NCBI GenBank assembly: GCA_005790545.1
Contig: SXUL01000118.1
Coordinates: 121,160 to 185,159, forward strand
Source: Planctomycetia bacterium
Lineage (GTDB): Bacteria > Planctomycetota > GCA-002687715
DNA length: 64,000 nt
Direction of reading: 5' to 3'
Under the pieces are notes generated by a model that was not told the origin of the DNA, searched no databases, and was given only the letters and a program-made list of their open reading frames with translations. Positions within the stretch are counted from its first letter, which is position 1. The number at the start of each line of letters is the position of its first letter. Below are positions 1 to 8,586 of this stretch, one piece after another. The translations under genes were made by a program, and so were the position numbers.

Positions 1-172
1 CCGGATCGTCGCCTTCGGCGTAGGCGCGGAAGTCACGAAACTCCAGCCCGCTGCCCGCAGCGTGCGTTCTGTGCTCACCATGCCCCGGCCCCGTGCGCAA
101 ATGGCGCACACGGAGTGCAAAGGCCTCAATGGCCGCGAGGGTCTCGTCGTCGAACAGGCGCCGGGTTGGCAT
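1..172 (-). CDS. DUF58 domain protein, N-terminal part (runs off window)
   Basis: The minus strand opens with an ATG at 172, two bases after the MoxR stop (175-177), and reads without a stop to the window edge. The peptide begins MPTRRLFDDE and contains LEFRDFRAYAEGDDP, the signature of DUF58 proteins just before their RIDW motif. DUF58 proteins are usually encoded directly after MoxR ATPases and are thought to act as their partners in metalloprotein or cell-envelope maturation. The position fits that operon arrangement. It is absent from the ORF track because it lacks a stop in the window. The family is seen directly; the role is inferred from the family. Confidence 0.85.
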   Translation of the reverse strand, partial: MPTRRLFDDETLAAIEAFALRVRHLRTGPGHGEHRTHAAGSGLEFRDFRAYAEGDDP

Positions 173-174
173 GG

Positions 175-1185
175 TCAGTCCGCGCGCACGGCCTCCAGCA
201 CTTCAGTCACGATGCGATCACCGGTCTGGTGCTCGGCATGGCCGCGGAAGTTGAGCATGACGCGATGGCGCAGCGCATCCGCAGCTGTCGCGCGGACATC
301 CGCCGTGGACAGCGCGGCGCGTCCATCGAGCAACGCGCGCACCTTGCCTCCAAGAATGAGCGCCTGCGCCCCGCGCGGGCTTGAGCCGAGGGCCACGCAG
401 CGATTCACGACCTCCGGAGCCAGACTTGAGCCCGGCTGCGTGGCCATGACGAGATGGATAGCCATCTTGCGCGCGGATTCAGGAACTGCGACGCGACGCA
501 CGGTCGCCTGCAGCGCGCGCACTTGCGCGGCATCCGCCACGTGCTCCACGGCCACCTCTTCTGAACCCGTCGTGCGCGAGAGGATGAGGTGATAGTCCTC
601 CTCGCGCGGATAGGGCACGAGCAGCTTGAATAGGCAGCGGTCGAGTTGCGCCTCCGGCAGTGGATAGGTGCCCTCCTGCTCCACGGGATTCTGCGTGGCC
701 AGCACCATGAAGGGCTGGGGCTACGCCCGGGTCTCGCGTCCGACGGGGACGGTGTGCTCCTGCATCGCTTCGAGGAGCGCGGACTGCGTACGCGGCGTGG
801 CGCGATTGATCTCGTCCGCGAGGACGCAATGCGCATGCAGCGGCCCCGGCTCGAAGCGCAGCACGTGGCCTCCGCCTTCCGTCGCATGCAAGACCTGCGT
901 GCCGGTGATGTCCGCCGGCATGAGGTCCGGCGTGAACTGGATGCGCGAGAAGCCGAGGTCGAGTGCGGATGCGAGCGTGCGCACCAGCAAGGTCTTTGCA
1001 AGGCCGGGCGCGCCTTCGAGCAACACGTGACCGCCGCACGCAAGCGCCGTGATGGTGCCGCGCACGAGCGCATCCTGCCCCACCACGCGCTTGTGGACGG
1101 CCGCTTCGAGAGCGGCGAATGTCCTGCGGAACTCCTCGATCTCCGTGCGCGCCGCCTCTGCGGCGTGTTCCAGACCTGCATCCAT
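175..1185 (-). pseudogene. MoxR-family AAA+ ATPase, interrupted by one in-frame TAG
   Basis: Two ORFs of the same reading frame (721-1185 and 175-708) together form one MoxR ATPase of about 336 residues. The first half holds the Walker A region GAPGLAKT and the Walker B region LADEINRA; the second starts at [22 protein letters not shown], the sensor region. They are separated only by a TAG at 723-721 (codon 155), in GRETRA-stop-PQPF, where relatives usually carry a hydrophobic residue such as Leu. No bases are missing and the frame is kept, so this is a single nonsense change, a sequencing error or readthrough. The ATG at 1185 overlaps the upstream stop as TGATG. MoxR acts as a chaperone-like ATPase with the DUF58 partner. 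Confidence 0.85.
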
Positions 1186-2639
1186 CACCCACCAACCTTC
1201 CTGCGCGCCTGTTGCAGCGCTTCCAGCATCGCACTCCACGCACGCGGGATGCGCGCACGTTGAACCATGGGCGCAAGCCCTTCACGAGGCGCTGGCTCCG
1301 TGACGGGGAGCGCCGCACTCGCGCGCCGAGATGGCGTCACCCGCTCGTGCGTGATGCGCGTGGTCCCCGGGTTGAGCAAGCCACGCACGAAATCCGGCAC
1401 CGGCACCCCGAGCACCATCGAGCCGGTGCCGCGCGCCTTCTTCGGCAACGAAGGGCCACCGCGACCATCGCCGCCCGCACCGGGCCCGCTGATGCTCAGG
1501 TCCCGCGAAACCGTCTGGCGCCGGTCCTTCAGCCCCGGTTGGGTTCCTGCGCGCGCCTCTTCCTCGTCCGGGTCCTCTTCGATGCGCTCGCCGGTCTCGT
1601 TCGGACTCAGCGCCTCGTCACTGCCGGGATCACGTTGCTGCCACGCGCTCTTCACCGCAGCGATGCTGCCGCCGCCGCTGCCGCTGGCACCGCGTGTGGC
1701 GCCGGAGCGTTCATCCTCCGACTCGCGGGCACGCTGGGCGCGCGTGGGCGCCGCCGCCTTGGGTGGCTTGGCTGCGCGCGTCGCCGGGTCACGCGCATCG
1801 GGCGGCGCGCCGCCCGGAGTTGCATCTCCCTTCGAAGCTCCGCTCGCTCCAGCGCGCTCGGTGGCCGCACTGCGACCGCGTCCCGCTTCTGCGGCCGCGG
1901 GACGAACCGATGGCGCAGGAGACGCATCCGCAGAACCCTGCGTGCCCGTGCGCTCACCCGTCGCGGAAAGGCCGCGTTCGGTCTCTGTGTTGGGCGCAGG
2001 GGGCGTCTCGGGCTTCAATACCCTGGTTGCAGCGCCGCGTTCGGGAGTCGCCCGACCCTCCGCCGTGAGGCCAGCCACGTTCATGTCGCTCTGCCGCGGC
2101 GCGCGGGGCGGCATCAGCCCCGCCGCAACCAGACAACAGAGCGCGACCAGCAGGAACGTGCGCGTGCGTGCCGGGCAAGTTCCGGGCGCGACAGCGATGG
2201 TGAATGGTTGCCGCAAGGCTTCGACGCCATGCAGGACCGCGAGCGCGGCAAAGCCGTCAGCCGCTCCCCCGAGCGAGAGTTCGAGGGCCGGAAGCACGCG
2301 GCCCCGCGCCGCCGGCAGGTTGTCCACACGCGCAGCCACGCGCGCAAGCGCCTGGTCTCGACGCAGGTCCAGCAGGGCCGCCACCAAGGTTGTCACGGCT
2401 GCCACTCCGAGGGACGCGCCGAGCAGCCACGTCCAATGAAAGCGCGCCTCTTCCGCGGCCACGAGGTGTCGTCCGAGGGCGAGCAGCGCGAGAACAACGC
2501 TGGTCATGGCGGCCGCCGCGGCCGCGGCACCGAAGGCGCGCCGCAACGCCCGAGGACGGCGCTGGACACGCTCACGGCGCGCTGCCCCCTGCAACTCTCT
2601 CTCGATCACTGCGCGTTCGGCCGCGAAAGCTGCACTCAT
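1185..2639 (-). CDS. Membrane-anchored protein with long low-complexity linker
   Basis: This 484-residue protein is not assigned to a family. Near the N-terminus two hydrophobic segments (about residues 35-60 and 70-90) flank charged stretches, and a third ([15 protein letters not shown]) lies near residue 160. After that follows a long Ala/Pro/Arg/Ser/Glu-rich region that looks disordered, then a short C-terminal helix rich in Arg and Gln. The topology suggests an inner-membrane protein with a large flexible domain outside the bilayer. It overlaps the upstream gene by ATGA and the MoxR gene by TGATG, so it belongs to the MoxR/DUF58 operon. Large membrane proteins of unknown function are common in such operons. 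The Gly/Pro/Ser-rich part makes remote homology unreliable. Confidence 0.75.
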   Translation of the reverse strand: MSAAFAAERAVIERELQGAARRERVQRRPRALRRAFGAAAAAAAMTSVVLALLALGRHLVAAEEARFHWTWLLGASLGVAAVTTLVAALLDLRRDQALARVAARVDNLPAARGRVLPALELSLGGAADGFAALAVLHGVEALRQPFTIAVAPGTCPARTRTFLLVALCCLVAAGLMPPRAPRQSDMNVAGLTAEGRATPERGAATRVLKPETPPAPNTETERGLSATGERTGTQGSADASPAPSVRPAAAEAGRGRSAATERAGASGASKGDATPGGAPPDARDPATRAAKPPKAAAPTRAQRARESEDERSGATRGASGSGGGSIAAVKSAWQQRDPGSDEALSPNETGERIEEDPDEEEARAGTQPGLKDRRQTVSRDLSISGPGAGGDGRGGPSLPKKARGTGSMVLGVPVPDFVRGLLNPGTTRITHERVTPSRRASAALPVTEPAPREGLAPMVQRARIPRAWSAMLEALQQARRKVGG

Positions 2640-4915
2640 CGCTTCCGCTCCGCGGGCAGTTCGCGAGGAGCCAGTTCGAAGCGTGCCGACTGCACCACCT
2701 CACCCTCCGCTTCGAGGAACGCCACCACGATGATCTCGCCCGGATCAACCGGCCCCGCGCGCAGCGGGAAGCTGGCTCCACTCGCCCATTCCACCTCATC
2801 CAGATGCGAGGCGTTGGCGGCATCGACGTCCGACAGCCGGACGCTGAAGCTTCGCTTGAATGGTGCTGCGTCCAGCTTGAGAAGCACTCCGCCGGACGCG
2901 ATCTCGGCACGACTCACGAGCCGGTGAAAGACAATGCCACTCGCGCCAGGCATGAGCATGCTGCGCTCGCAGAGGAAGAGTCGCAGCGTGGCCCCCTTCC
3001 CGGCAGGGCCACTCACACTGACGTGCGCCTTCAGCTCGCGCGCTTCCAGCGTCGCGCCGAATTCGAGCCGCCAAGGTGTCTCTTCGGCAAGACGTTTCTC
3101 GATGGCTGCGACGGCTTCGCGGAAACGCTTGCCGGCATCGCCTTTCTGGCCACCCATGGGCACGGCGACACGCCCGTCGAGCAGCAGCGTCGGAGTTCCC
3201 GCAACGGCCAGCGCTTCGGCGCGCGCGAGCGCCGCGGGGTGCGTCAGGGGATCGGGCTTGGGCACGTGCAAGTGATGCTGGATGCAGGTCGCCTCGCCGC
3301 CAGCGAAATGGTGCGTCAGTCCTTCGAATGCGAGGTCCGCTGCCGCGCAGGGTTTGCAGTGTGCACCAGTGAACAGCTCGACCAACACGCGCCGCGAACT
3401 CGGCGCCGCAGGACGATGGACTGAAGCCGGCTCGAAGATCGGTGCGCGGCCCTCGAGCATGCGCTCCAGTTCGTTCACGTTGAACGGCGCGCCACCTTCG
3501 GCGCGACGCAGCCTCCCGAGGCCTTCCAATCCGGCGGGCCCGCCCTCGACGGTGATGGCCGCCTGCAAGAAGCGTGAGAAGGCCCGTTCGCGCTTGCCCA
3601 TGCGCTCGTAGAGAAGCCCGAGGCGTTCATTCACCTTGCCATCCCGCGGCATACCGAGAGACGCGGCAAGCAGTTGCCGCCATGCGCCTTCGAGATCGCC
3701 TTCTTCCAACAGAATGGCACCGATCTCGCTGCGAGCTTTGTGCACAGCCGTGCCATCTTCGTCCTCGCCCGCACTCTCCACAGCGAGATCCAGAACCGGG
3801 CGCAGGAGCCGGGCATACGCCTCCGGCTGCTCCACTTTCCAGCGCGCCAGCGTCTCGAGAAGTGCGCGCGACTTTCTGGCCGGACGGTCCGCCGCGGATT
3901 GCGTGCGCAAGGCGGCGATGAGCACACTGGCTTCCGGCAACGGTCGTCTGCTCAGCAAGCCCTCGAAGTGCGCGCTCGCAACCTCCAGTCGCAACTCGTG
4001 CTCTGCATGGGATTCCAGCCAGCGCGCGAGTGCCGGAATGTCTCTGGCGCGCAGCGCGCGGAAGGCTTCGGCGGCTGCGCTGCGGTCAGGGAGTGGCTCG
4101 ATGCACTCGAGTTGCAACACGCGTCGCCCCATGTCGAGACGGAGACGAAAACTCTCGAGGAATGCGTTGCCGAGAAGAAGTGGCGTCCCGTCTGCGGAGG
4201 GCGCTTCATCACAGAGGCGCTGCGCCGTGCAGCGCAGGAGATCCCAGGGCCCGAACATGAGCGCCGCTTGGCCTTCTCCCACACGCTGGAGCCATGCTGC
4301 ATCCACGCGCAGGTGATAGTTGGCCGTGTCGAGGCTTGCGAGGCCAGCCACGCTGCTTTCGCCGCGGACGAGCCGCACGGGGAAACGCGGCGCAGCCCCG
4401 CTCCCGAAGGGAATCTCGACGCGCTCACCCAACTGCGGCGCACTGCCTTCGACGATGGCTGCTGTCGTGGGAAGCGCGGCACTCGGGCCGGCGCTGAGCC
4501 TGAGCGTGCGTTGACGCGGATCGATGTCGATAACCCGCGATCCGAACGCCGCCGCACCGACCACCGCCACGACGGGCACCTCTTCAAGTTCCCGCGCGAG
4601 ATCCCGCGTGAGCAGTTCGAGAGACTTGATTTCTTCGAGCACCGGCACGGCGGAGAAGAGCTCGTGCCCGCGGGCGAGGAAGCGCACGCTGTCGCCCTCG
4701 GCCAGTTCCAGCAACTCGGCCGTGCGCGCATGCAGCTTCAGCGGCTCGGCACTCGAGAGATCGAGCAGCACATGCACGCTGACGCTCTTCTCCCCAGTCG
4801 CAAGCTCGCCCTTCAAGAAGGTGCGGCCCTCGATGAACTTGAGGACAGACTCCTGCGCCGTGAGCGCACTCACAGCGCAAAGCGTGAACAGAAAGCTGGC
4901 GAAAAATCGAAGCAC
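2636..4915 (-). CDS. Secreted retropepsin-like / thioredoxin-like fusion protein
   Basis: The 759-residue protein starts at a GTG with a signal peptide ending near ALTAQ. Residues 20-290 look like two retropepsin-type halves: HVLLDLSSAEP and SLDTANYH sit where the active DTGA would be, and each is followed by the G-x-x-F...D...RTLRL or LGNAFLESFRL...RVLQL pattern. The catalytic DTGA is not intact, so proteolysis is doubtful. A helical TPR-like region follows (about 300-480). The last third begins VLVELFTGAHCKPC, a thioredoxin fold with a CxxC motif (C520, C523), followed by a beta-rich domain. It may be a periplasmic disulfide or redox protein. The stop overlaps the next start by four bases. 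Function is inferred. Confidence 0.7.
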   Translation of the reverse strand: MLRFFASFLFTLCAVSALTAQESVLKFIEGRTFLKGELATGEKSVSVHVLLDLSSAEPLKLHARTAELLELAEGDSVRFLARGHELFSAVPVLEEIKSLELLTRDLARELEEVPVVAVVGAAAFGSRVIDIDPRQRTLRLSAGPSAALPTTAAIVEGSAPQLGERVEIPFGSGAAPRFPVRLVRGESSVAGLASLDTANYHLRVDAAWLQRVGEGQAALMFGPWDLLRCTAQRLCDEAPSADGTPLLLGNAFLESFRLRLDMGRRVLQLECIEPLPDRSAAAEAFRALRARDIPALARWLESHAEHELRLEVASAHFEGLLSRRPLPEASVLIAALRTQSAADRPARKSRALLETLARWKVEQPEAYARLLRPVLDLAVESAGEDEDGTAVHKARSEIGAILLEEGDLEGAWRQLLAASLGMPRDGKVNERLGLLYERMGKRERAFSRFLQAAITVEGGPAGLEGLGRLRRAEGGAPFNVNELERMLEGRAPIFEPASVHRPAAPSSRRVLVELFTGAHCKPCAAADLAFEGLTHHFAGGEATCIQHHLHVPKPDPLTHPAALARAEALAVAGTPTLLLDGRVAVPMGGQKGDAGKRFREAVAAIEKRLAEETPWRLEFGATLEARELKAHVSVSGPAGKGATLRLFLCERSMLMPGASGIVFHRLVSRAEIASGGVLLKLDAAPFKRSFSVRLSDVDAANASHLDEVEWASGASFPLRAGPVDPGEIIVVAFLEAEGEVVQSARFELAPRELPAERKR

Positions 4916-5619
4916 GGTGACCGAGCGCGGGCGTCGTCCACCTGGCGCAGCTCGGGGGAGCGCTGATCAGTGATTCCCGCCTTGGCCATCGTAGCTTGTG
5001 CGCTGGGGTAAAGACCGCTCACGGCGCGTCATTGGAGACGGCGTGTGCACCGCGCGAAGCGCTCTGGCCGGGAACAGCCTGCGCAGACGCATGCCATGCT
5101 TCCGGCAGCAGTTGCGCTCGCGGCACTGTTTCATGCGCACAACTCCGCAGCCCTGACGAAGACGCCGTGCGGTCGCGTCACGAATCAGAAAACACAGCAC
5201 AAAGCTAAAACTTCGAACATGCGATCCGAACATGTCTGTGCGGTGGCTTGCGGCGTCCCCAAGTCCGGAAGCTGCCGCGGTGCCGAACAGAGTTTCGGTA
5301 CCTGCCGGGTCGCCCTCCCCAAGGCGCCCCATCGGTTCGCATCCTGATCACCTGAGGGCCGGTCTCCGGACCTCCTGAGAAAACACCACTCTCGGGACGG
5401 ATCACCCCGTGACCGCACAACCAAGTCTACGAGACCGGCCCCACCCTTTGCCCCGCGCGCGCTGCAGCCGCCTGCGCCGTGAGTGGGGTCCCGCTGAGAA
5501 GAGCCTTCGAGTGCATCCGAGCGGCTCTGCGAAGCGGGATCACCCCCGAACAGAGCAGGCGGCGTACCCGCGTGCCACGCCACAACGGGCACGCTGCAAC
5601 AGCGCGGCGCAGATCCCGG
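4916..5619. other. Long intergenic region with strong RNA-like secondary structure
   Basis: About 700 bases lie between the start of the retropepsin-like gene and the stop of fabI. The ORFs listed here (for example 5185-5592 minus) show no recognisable protein, start site or codon pattern and are rejected. The first 270 bases hold an AT-richer stretch near 5185-5220 and a direct repeat of CGAACATG. From 5279 on, a series of complementary stems appears: GGTGCCGAA (5279-5287) with TTCGGTACC (5294-5302), then two much larger structures listed separately. I looked for conserved RNase P, tmRNA and SRP RNA core motifs on both strands and found none. Confidence 0.6.
5356..5563. ncRNA. Candidate structured RNA with two large hairpins (strand unknown)
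   Basis: Two compound hairpins lie next to each other. The first is closed by an 11-bp perfect stem, GGGCCGGTCTC (5356-5366) with GAGACCGGCCC (5431-5441), and encloses CCTGAGA/TCTCGGG (5374-5380 with 5390-5396) and the small hairpin TCACCCCGTGA. The second is closed by 9 bp, GCCGCCTGC (5467-5475) with GCAGGCGGC (5555-5563), then an internal bubble, GGGG with CCCC, TCCCGCT (5489-5495) with AGCGGGA (5533-5539), and AGAGCC (5500-5505) with GGCTCT (5523-5528). A long rod with a central bubble resembles 6S RNA in outline, but no diagnostic motif is seen. Both strands would fold, so the strand is open. The stems are seen; an RNA gene is inferred. Confidence 0.45.
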
Positions 5620-6387
5620 TCAGAGGCCCATGATCGAGAAACCGCAGTCGACATGCAACACCGAGCCGGTGATGCCGCGGGCCATGGGCGAAAGCAGGAA
5701 CGCCGCCGCGTCGCCAACTTCTGCCGCCTCCACGTTGCGCTTCATGGCCGAGCGCGAAGCCACAATGTCCAGCATGGAGGAGAAGCCGCTGACGCCTGCC
5801 GCCGCGAGCGTCCGCAGCGGCCCGGCAGAGATGGCATTCACACGATGCCCGCGCGGCCCGAGATCTGCCGCGAGATAGCGCACGGACGCCTCAAGGGCCG
5901 CCTTCGCAACACCCATCACGTTGTAGTGCGGGATGACTCGCTCCGCACCGATGTAGGAAAGCGTGAGCACCGAAGCGGCACGCCCCTCCATGAGCGGCAA
6001 TGCTGCGCGCGTCACCTCCGTCAGGCTGTGCGCGGAGACTCCGAGCGCCGTCGCGAATCCGCCAGCCGATGTGTCCACGTACTCACCATCCAATTCCTCG
6101 CGCGGCGCGAAGGCGAGGCAGTGCACGAGGAAATCGAGGCCACCGCGTTCCTGCTTCACGAACTCCATCAGGCGCTCGATGTCGCCCGGCGTCGCCACAT
6201 CACAGGTGGTGACGAGCGCGTTCTCACCCAGTTCCGGTGCCAGTTCGGAGAGACTGCGCGCGAAGCGCTCGTTCTGGGCCGTGAGCACGAGCTCGGCACC
6301 GACTGCTGCCGTCGACTTGGCGATCGCCCAGGCGATGGAGCGGTGATTGGCGACCCCGAGGATGAGACCTTTTTTGCCGTGAAGCAT
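5620..6387 (-). CDS. fabI: Enoyl-[acyl-carrier-protein] reductase (NADH), FabI type
   Basis: This 255-residue protein has the full length of FabI. It starts MLHGKKGLILGVANHRSIAWAIA, the nucleotide-binding segment in which FabI replaces the usual SDR GxxxGxG. The SDR active site is present as YNVMGVAKAALE (Tyr and Lys six apart), and the C-terminus has the conserved GITGSVLHVDCGFSIMG. FabI reduces the double bond of enoyl-ACP in the last step of each fatty-acid elongation cycle in the cytoplasm, using NADH. It follows the 434-residue gene by about 100 bases on the same strand. No clear Shine-Dalgarno sequence is visible. Assignment to the FabI subgroup is confident; NADH preference is from the family. 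Confidence 0.95.
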   Translation of the reverse strand: MLHGKKGLILGVANHRSIAWAIAKSTAAVGAELVLTAQNERFARSLSELAPELGENALVTTCDVATPGDIERLMEFVKQERGGLDFLVHCLAFAPREELDGEYVDTSAGGFATALGVSAHSLTEVTRAALPLMEGRAASVLTLSYIGAERVIPHYNVMGVAKAALEASVRYLAADLGPRGHRVNAISAGPLRTLAAAGVSGFSSMLDIVASRSAMKRNVEAAEVGDAAAFLLSPMARGITGSVLHVDCGFSIMGL

Positions 6388-6488
6388 GCGTCGTTTGCGG
6401 GCTGCCGCGCCCTGCCTTTCGCAGTTGGTTTATCAGACCTCCGCAGTCCGGGAAAGCTCTGGTGCCCAACGCGAGCCCGCACGGTCAC

Positions 6489-7793
6489 TCATGGAAACAG
6501 CTCGCCACCCAACGGGATCCAGTGTGCAAAGCTCAGCCGTGGCGTCAATCCAGCGCTGCTCCAATGGCGCGGGATTCCGTCGCAAAGAACCTGGCTGCCG
6601 CGCACGCGCGCAAGTTCTTCCGCCTCGCGACGATGACCGAGAAGACCCGGGACGAGGTGTGCGTGACGACGGGAAGCTCCCGCGAGAAGACCGGCATGAC
6701 GGGCCACGAGAGCACGCACCACCGGGTCCGTGAAGCTCCGGTCCGGTGGCAGATCGACATCGCCCTCGACAACGACTCCGGATTCATCTCCGCGCTCGAG
6801 CGCCTCCTCTGCGCGCAGGCGTTCGCACGGCGCGATGCGCCACGGCTGCTCCAACGGGCGCGCGCGGCGGCGCGCGCAGGCTTCCTCGCGTGCAGACCAC
6901 GCGCTCTGCCATGCAGCCACGTCCACCGGTACTTCGACCGGATTCATCCCGCCACGCGGGCTGCCACGATGCCATGCCGCGAGGGCCTGCTCTGCCACGA
7001 CAGCTTCCGCCGACAGCGTCAAGGGCGTGATGATCTGCAGCAGCCAGCAGCATTCGGCATCAGCGAGAAGCTGCAGCGCCGCAACGCGCAGACCGGAACT
7101 ACCGCGTTCGAGAGCAAGAGCGAGCACCGCGGTGCGCGTGAGCGGTGAAAAACTCCGCACATGCTGCAACATGCGGGCGATCAGCCAGCGCTCGTTGCCG
7201 GACCACGCGGCACACTGAACAACCCCGCCGTGCGCTTCGATGTGCGTGGGCCAGCGCATCACGTCCCGATGCTCTTGCGCGGTCCAGCGCGGCCAGGCAA
7301 CGCGTTGCCATGGCGCGCCGCGAACACTCTCAATGGCGCTGCCCCGCGGATGCAGCGTAGCGCCTGCCGCGACCACACCCTCGACCACCAGCAGCGATGC
7401 GATTCCATCTCGCTCCGCGATACGAAGCGCCCCGCGCGCCGTGAGTGGCGGTGCAGCACCGATCTGCACTGTCGTGCGCACGCGCAAGCGGCAGCGTATG
7501 ACCCCGCGAGCGACGCAGAGCGTGCCTGCGCCAAGACACGCAACTGCCCCCTCCTCGCAGAGGATGCGCTGCCCAGGTCGCAAGCAGACCTCCAGCGGTC
7601 CGCAAAGGTGCAGCCAGCATGCTGGCGCGCCGCATCCGAAGAGCACCGTGTCTCCTGCAAACACGCAGAGCTCGAGCCCTCCGGATTCCCTGAGCAGCAG
7701 CATCAAACACAAGCCTGCACAAGAACCGAGCCGCTTGCACATGCTCCCGGAACCCTTGATGCGCCAAAGGCGTTGCCAGGCTCCGGGCTGCAT
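6489..7793 (-). CDS. Possible FecR-like/regulatory protein in an ECF sigma-factor cluster
   Basis: The 434-residue ORF lies directly downstream of a TPR gene and an ECF sigma-factor gene. A hydrophobic N-terminal segment (LGSCAGLCLMLLL) may be a signal or anchor. Residues 45-150 alternate beta-type stretches around GDTVLFGCG, LHLCGPLEVCLRPGQRIL and LLVVEGVVAAGATLHPRG, which is the general layout of a FecR domain (a periplasmic beta domain that senses and controls ECF factors). The remainder is helical and rich in Trp, Arg and Cys, with no family I recognise. The start may be 7793 or the internal ATG at 7742. The FecR resemblance is weak and mostly contextual. The antisense ORF in this stretch is treated as a shadow. 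Confidence 0.55.
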   Translation of the reverse strand: MQPGAWQRLWRIKGSGSMCKRLGSCAGLCLMLLLRESGGLELCVFAGDTVLFGCGAPACWLHLCGPLEVCLRPGQRILCEEGAVACLGAGTLCVARGVIRCRLRVRTTVQIGAAPPLTARGALRIAERDGIASLLVVEGVVAAGATLHPRGSAIESVRGAPWQRVAWPRWTAQEHRDVMRWPTHIEAHGGVVQCAAWSGNERWLIARMLQHVRSFSPLTRTAVLALALERGSSGLRVAALQLLADAECCWLLQIITPLTLSAEAVVAEQALAAWHRGSPRGGMNPVEVPVDVAAWQSAWSAREEACARRRARPLEQPWRIAPCERLRAEEALERGDESGVVVEGDVDLPPDRSFTDPVVRALVARHAGLLAGASRRHAHLVPGLLGHRREAEELARVRGSQVLCDGIPRHWSSAGLTPRLSFAHWIPLGGELFP

Positions 7794-7814
7794 GTCACTC
7801 CGGGTGCGGGCGCT

Positions 7815-8555
7815 TCAACTGCCGACCGGAGTATCGAACTTTCCGCGCGCTGCGATGCGGCCGAGCGCGGTCGCGAGGCGCTTCTCGTGCGGCGATCCCG
7901 CAAAGCGCGCACGCAGCGCGAGGGCGTGCGCATCGAAAGTCTGCTTGGCAGCAGCACGCTCGCCCGCAGCAAACTGGAGCTCCACGAGCTCCTCGAGCGC
8001 ATCGGCCGCCGGACGCCAGAGTTCGCCGTGCTCCGCGAGGACGCGGCGGAACCATTGGGCCGCATCATCGGTGCGACTCCTGGCACGCGCCAGCTCTCCG
8101 AGGCGCACCATGGCGCGCGCACGCTCCTGCTCTTCCTCTGCGCAACGCTCGACGATCTGCACCAGCCACTGCTCCGCCTCGTCGCGCCGCTCCTGACGGA
8201 GAGCGAGCGCCGCGAGCTCTGCGAGCGCATCCGCCATGAGCGCGGTTTCCGTTGCGGCGGACGCGGCACGGTAGGCCTGTTCGGCTGCCTTCCAGTCCTT
8301 CAGTTTCCCGGAGATGCGCCCCACTTCGAGCTGCGCCTTGCAGGCGAGAGCCGAACCTTCACCAGCACGGCCGGCTGCGGCCAGCATGGCAGTGCGCGCT
8401 TCCGTCAAGGCAGCCGAACGCTCCGCACCCTGCACCTTTGATGCTGCTGCGGCGGCCTTCCGCGCCGTGCGGAATTCCTGATCGGGGTCCATCTGGGCCA
8501 CGAGCGCGAGGGGCAAGGCCCCGAGCACCAACCACACGCCAAGGAATCTCGTCAT
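7815..8555 (-). CDS. Secreted TPR-repeat protein
   Basis: Starting at ATG 8555, preceded by GGAG seven to ten bases upstream, the protein has 246 residues. It begins with a signal peptide (MTRFLGVWLVLGALPLALVAQ). The rest is all-helical with TPR-type spacing, for example DWKAAEQAYRAASAATE and DDAAQWFRRVLAEHGE. TPR proteins bind partner proteins; here it is exported, so it acts in the periplasm or at the membrane. The longer ORF track entry beginning at 8837 is an upstream extension in the sigma-factor gene and was not used. It lies 32 bases after the sigma factor, suggesting co-transcription with it and the downstream 434-residue gene. The partner is unknown. Confidence 0.8.
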   Translation of the reverse strand: MTRFLGVWLVLGALPLALVAQMDPDQEFRTARKAAAAASKVQGAERSAALTEARTAMLAAAGRAGEGSALACKAQLEVGRISGKLKDWKAAEQAYRAASAATETALMADALAELAALALRQERRDEAEQWLVQIVERCAEEEQERARAMVRLGELARARSRTDDAAQWFRRVLAEHGELWRPAADALEELVELQFAAGERAAAKQTFDAHALALRARFAGSPHEKRLATALGRIAARGKFDTPVGS

Positions 8556-8586
8556 GAATCCATCTCCGCGGGTCCTCAGTGATCGT

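Noticed and set aside
1119-2927. 602-residue plus-strand ORF opposite the membrane-protein gene
   Set aside because: It is antisense to a gene with clear operon overlaps, has Arg-rich low-complexity composition and matches no family; typical of long antisense ORFs in G+C-rich DNA.
5333-5347. Possible tRNA T-arm (GGTTCGCATCC)
   Set aside because: The arm does not pair and no acceptor, D or anticodon stems surround it.
5185-5592. 135-residue minus-strand ORF in the 4.9-5.6 kb gap
   Set aside because: It has no start signal or homolog and coincides with the hairpins, which fit an RNA better than a protein.
4916-5619. RNase P, tmRNA or SRP RNA
   Set aside because: I searched by eye for GGAAAGTCCGGGC, tmRNA ends and the SRP GGAAGGAAGC loop on both strands; none is present.
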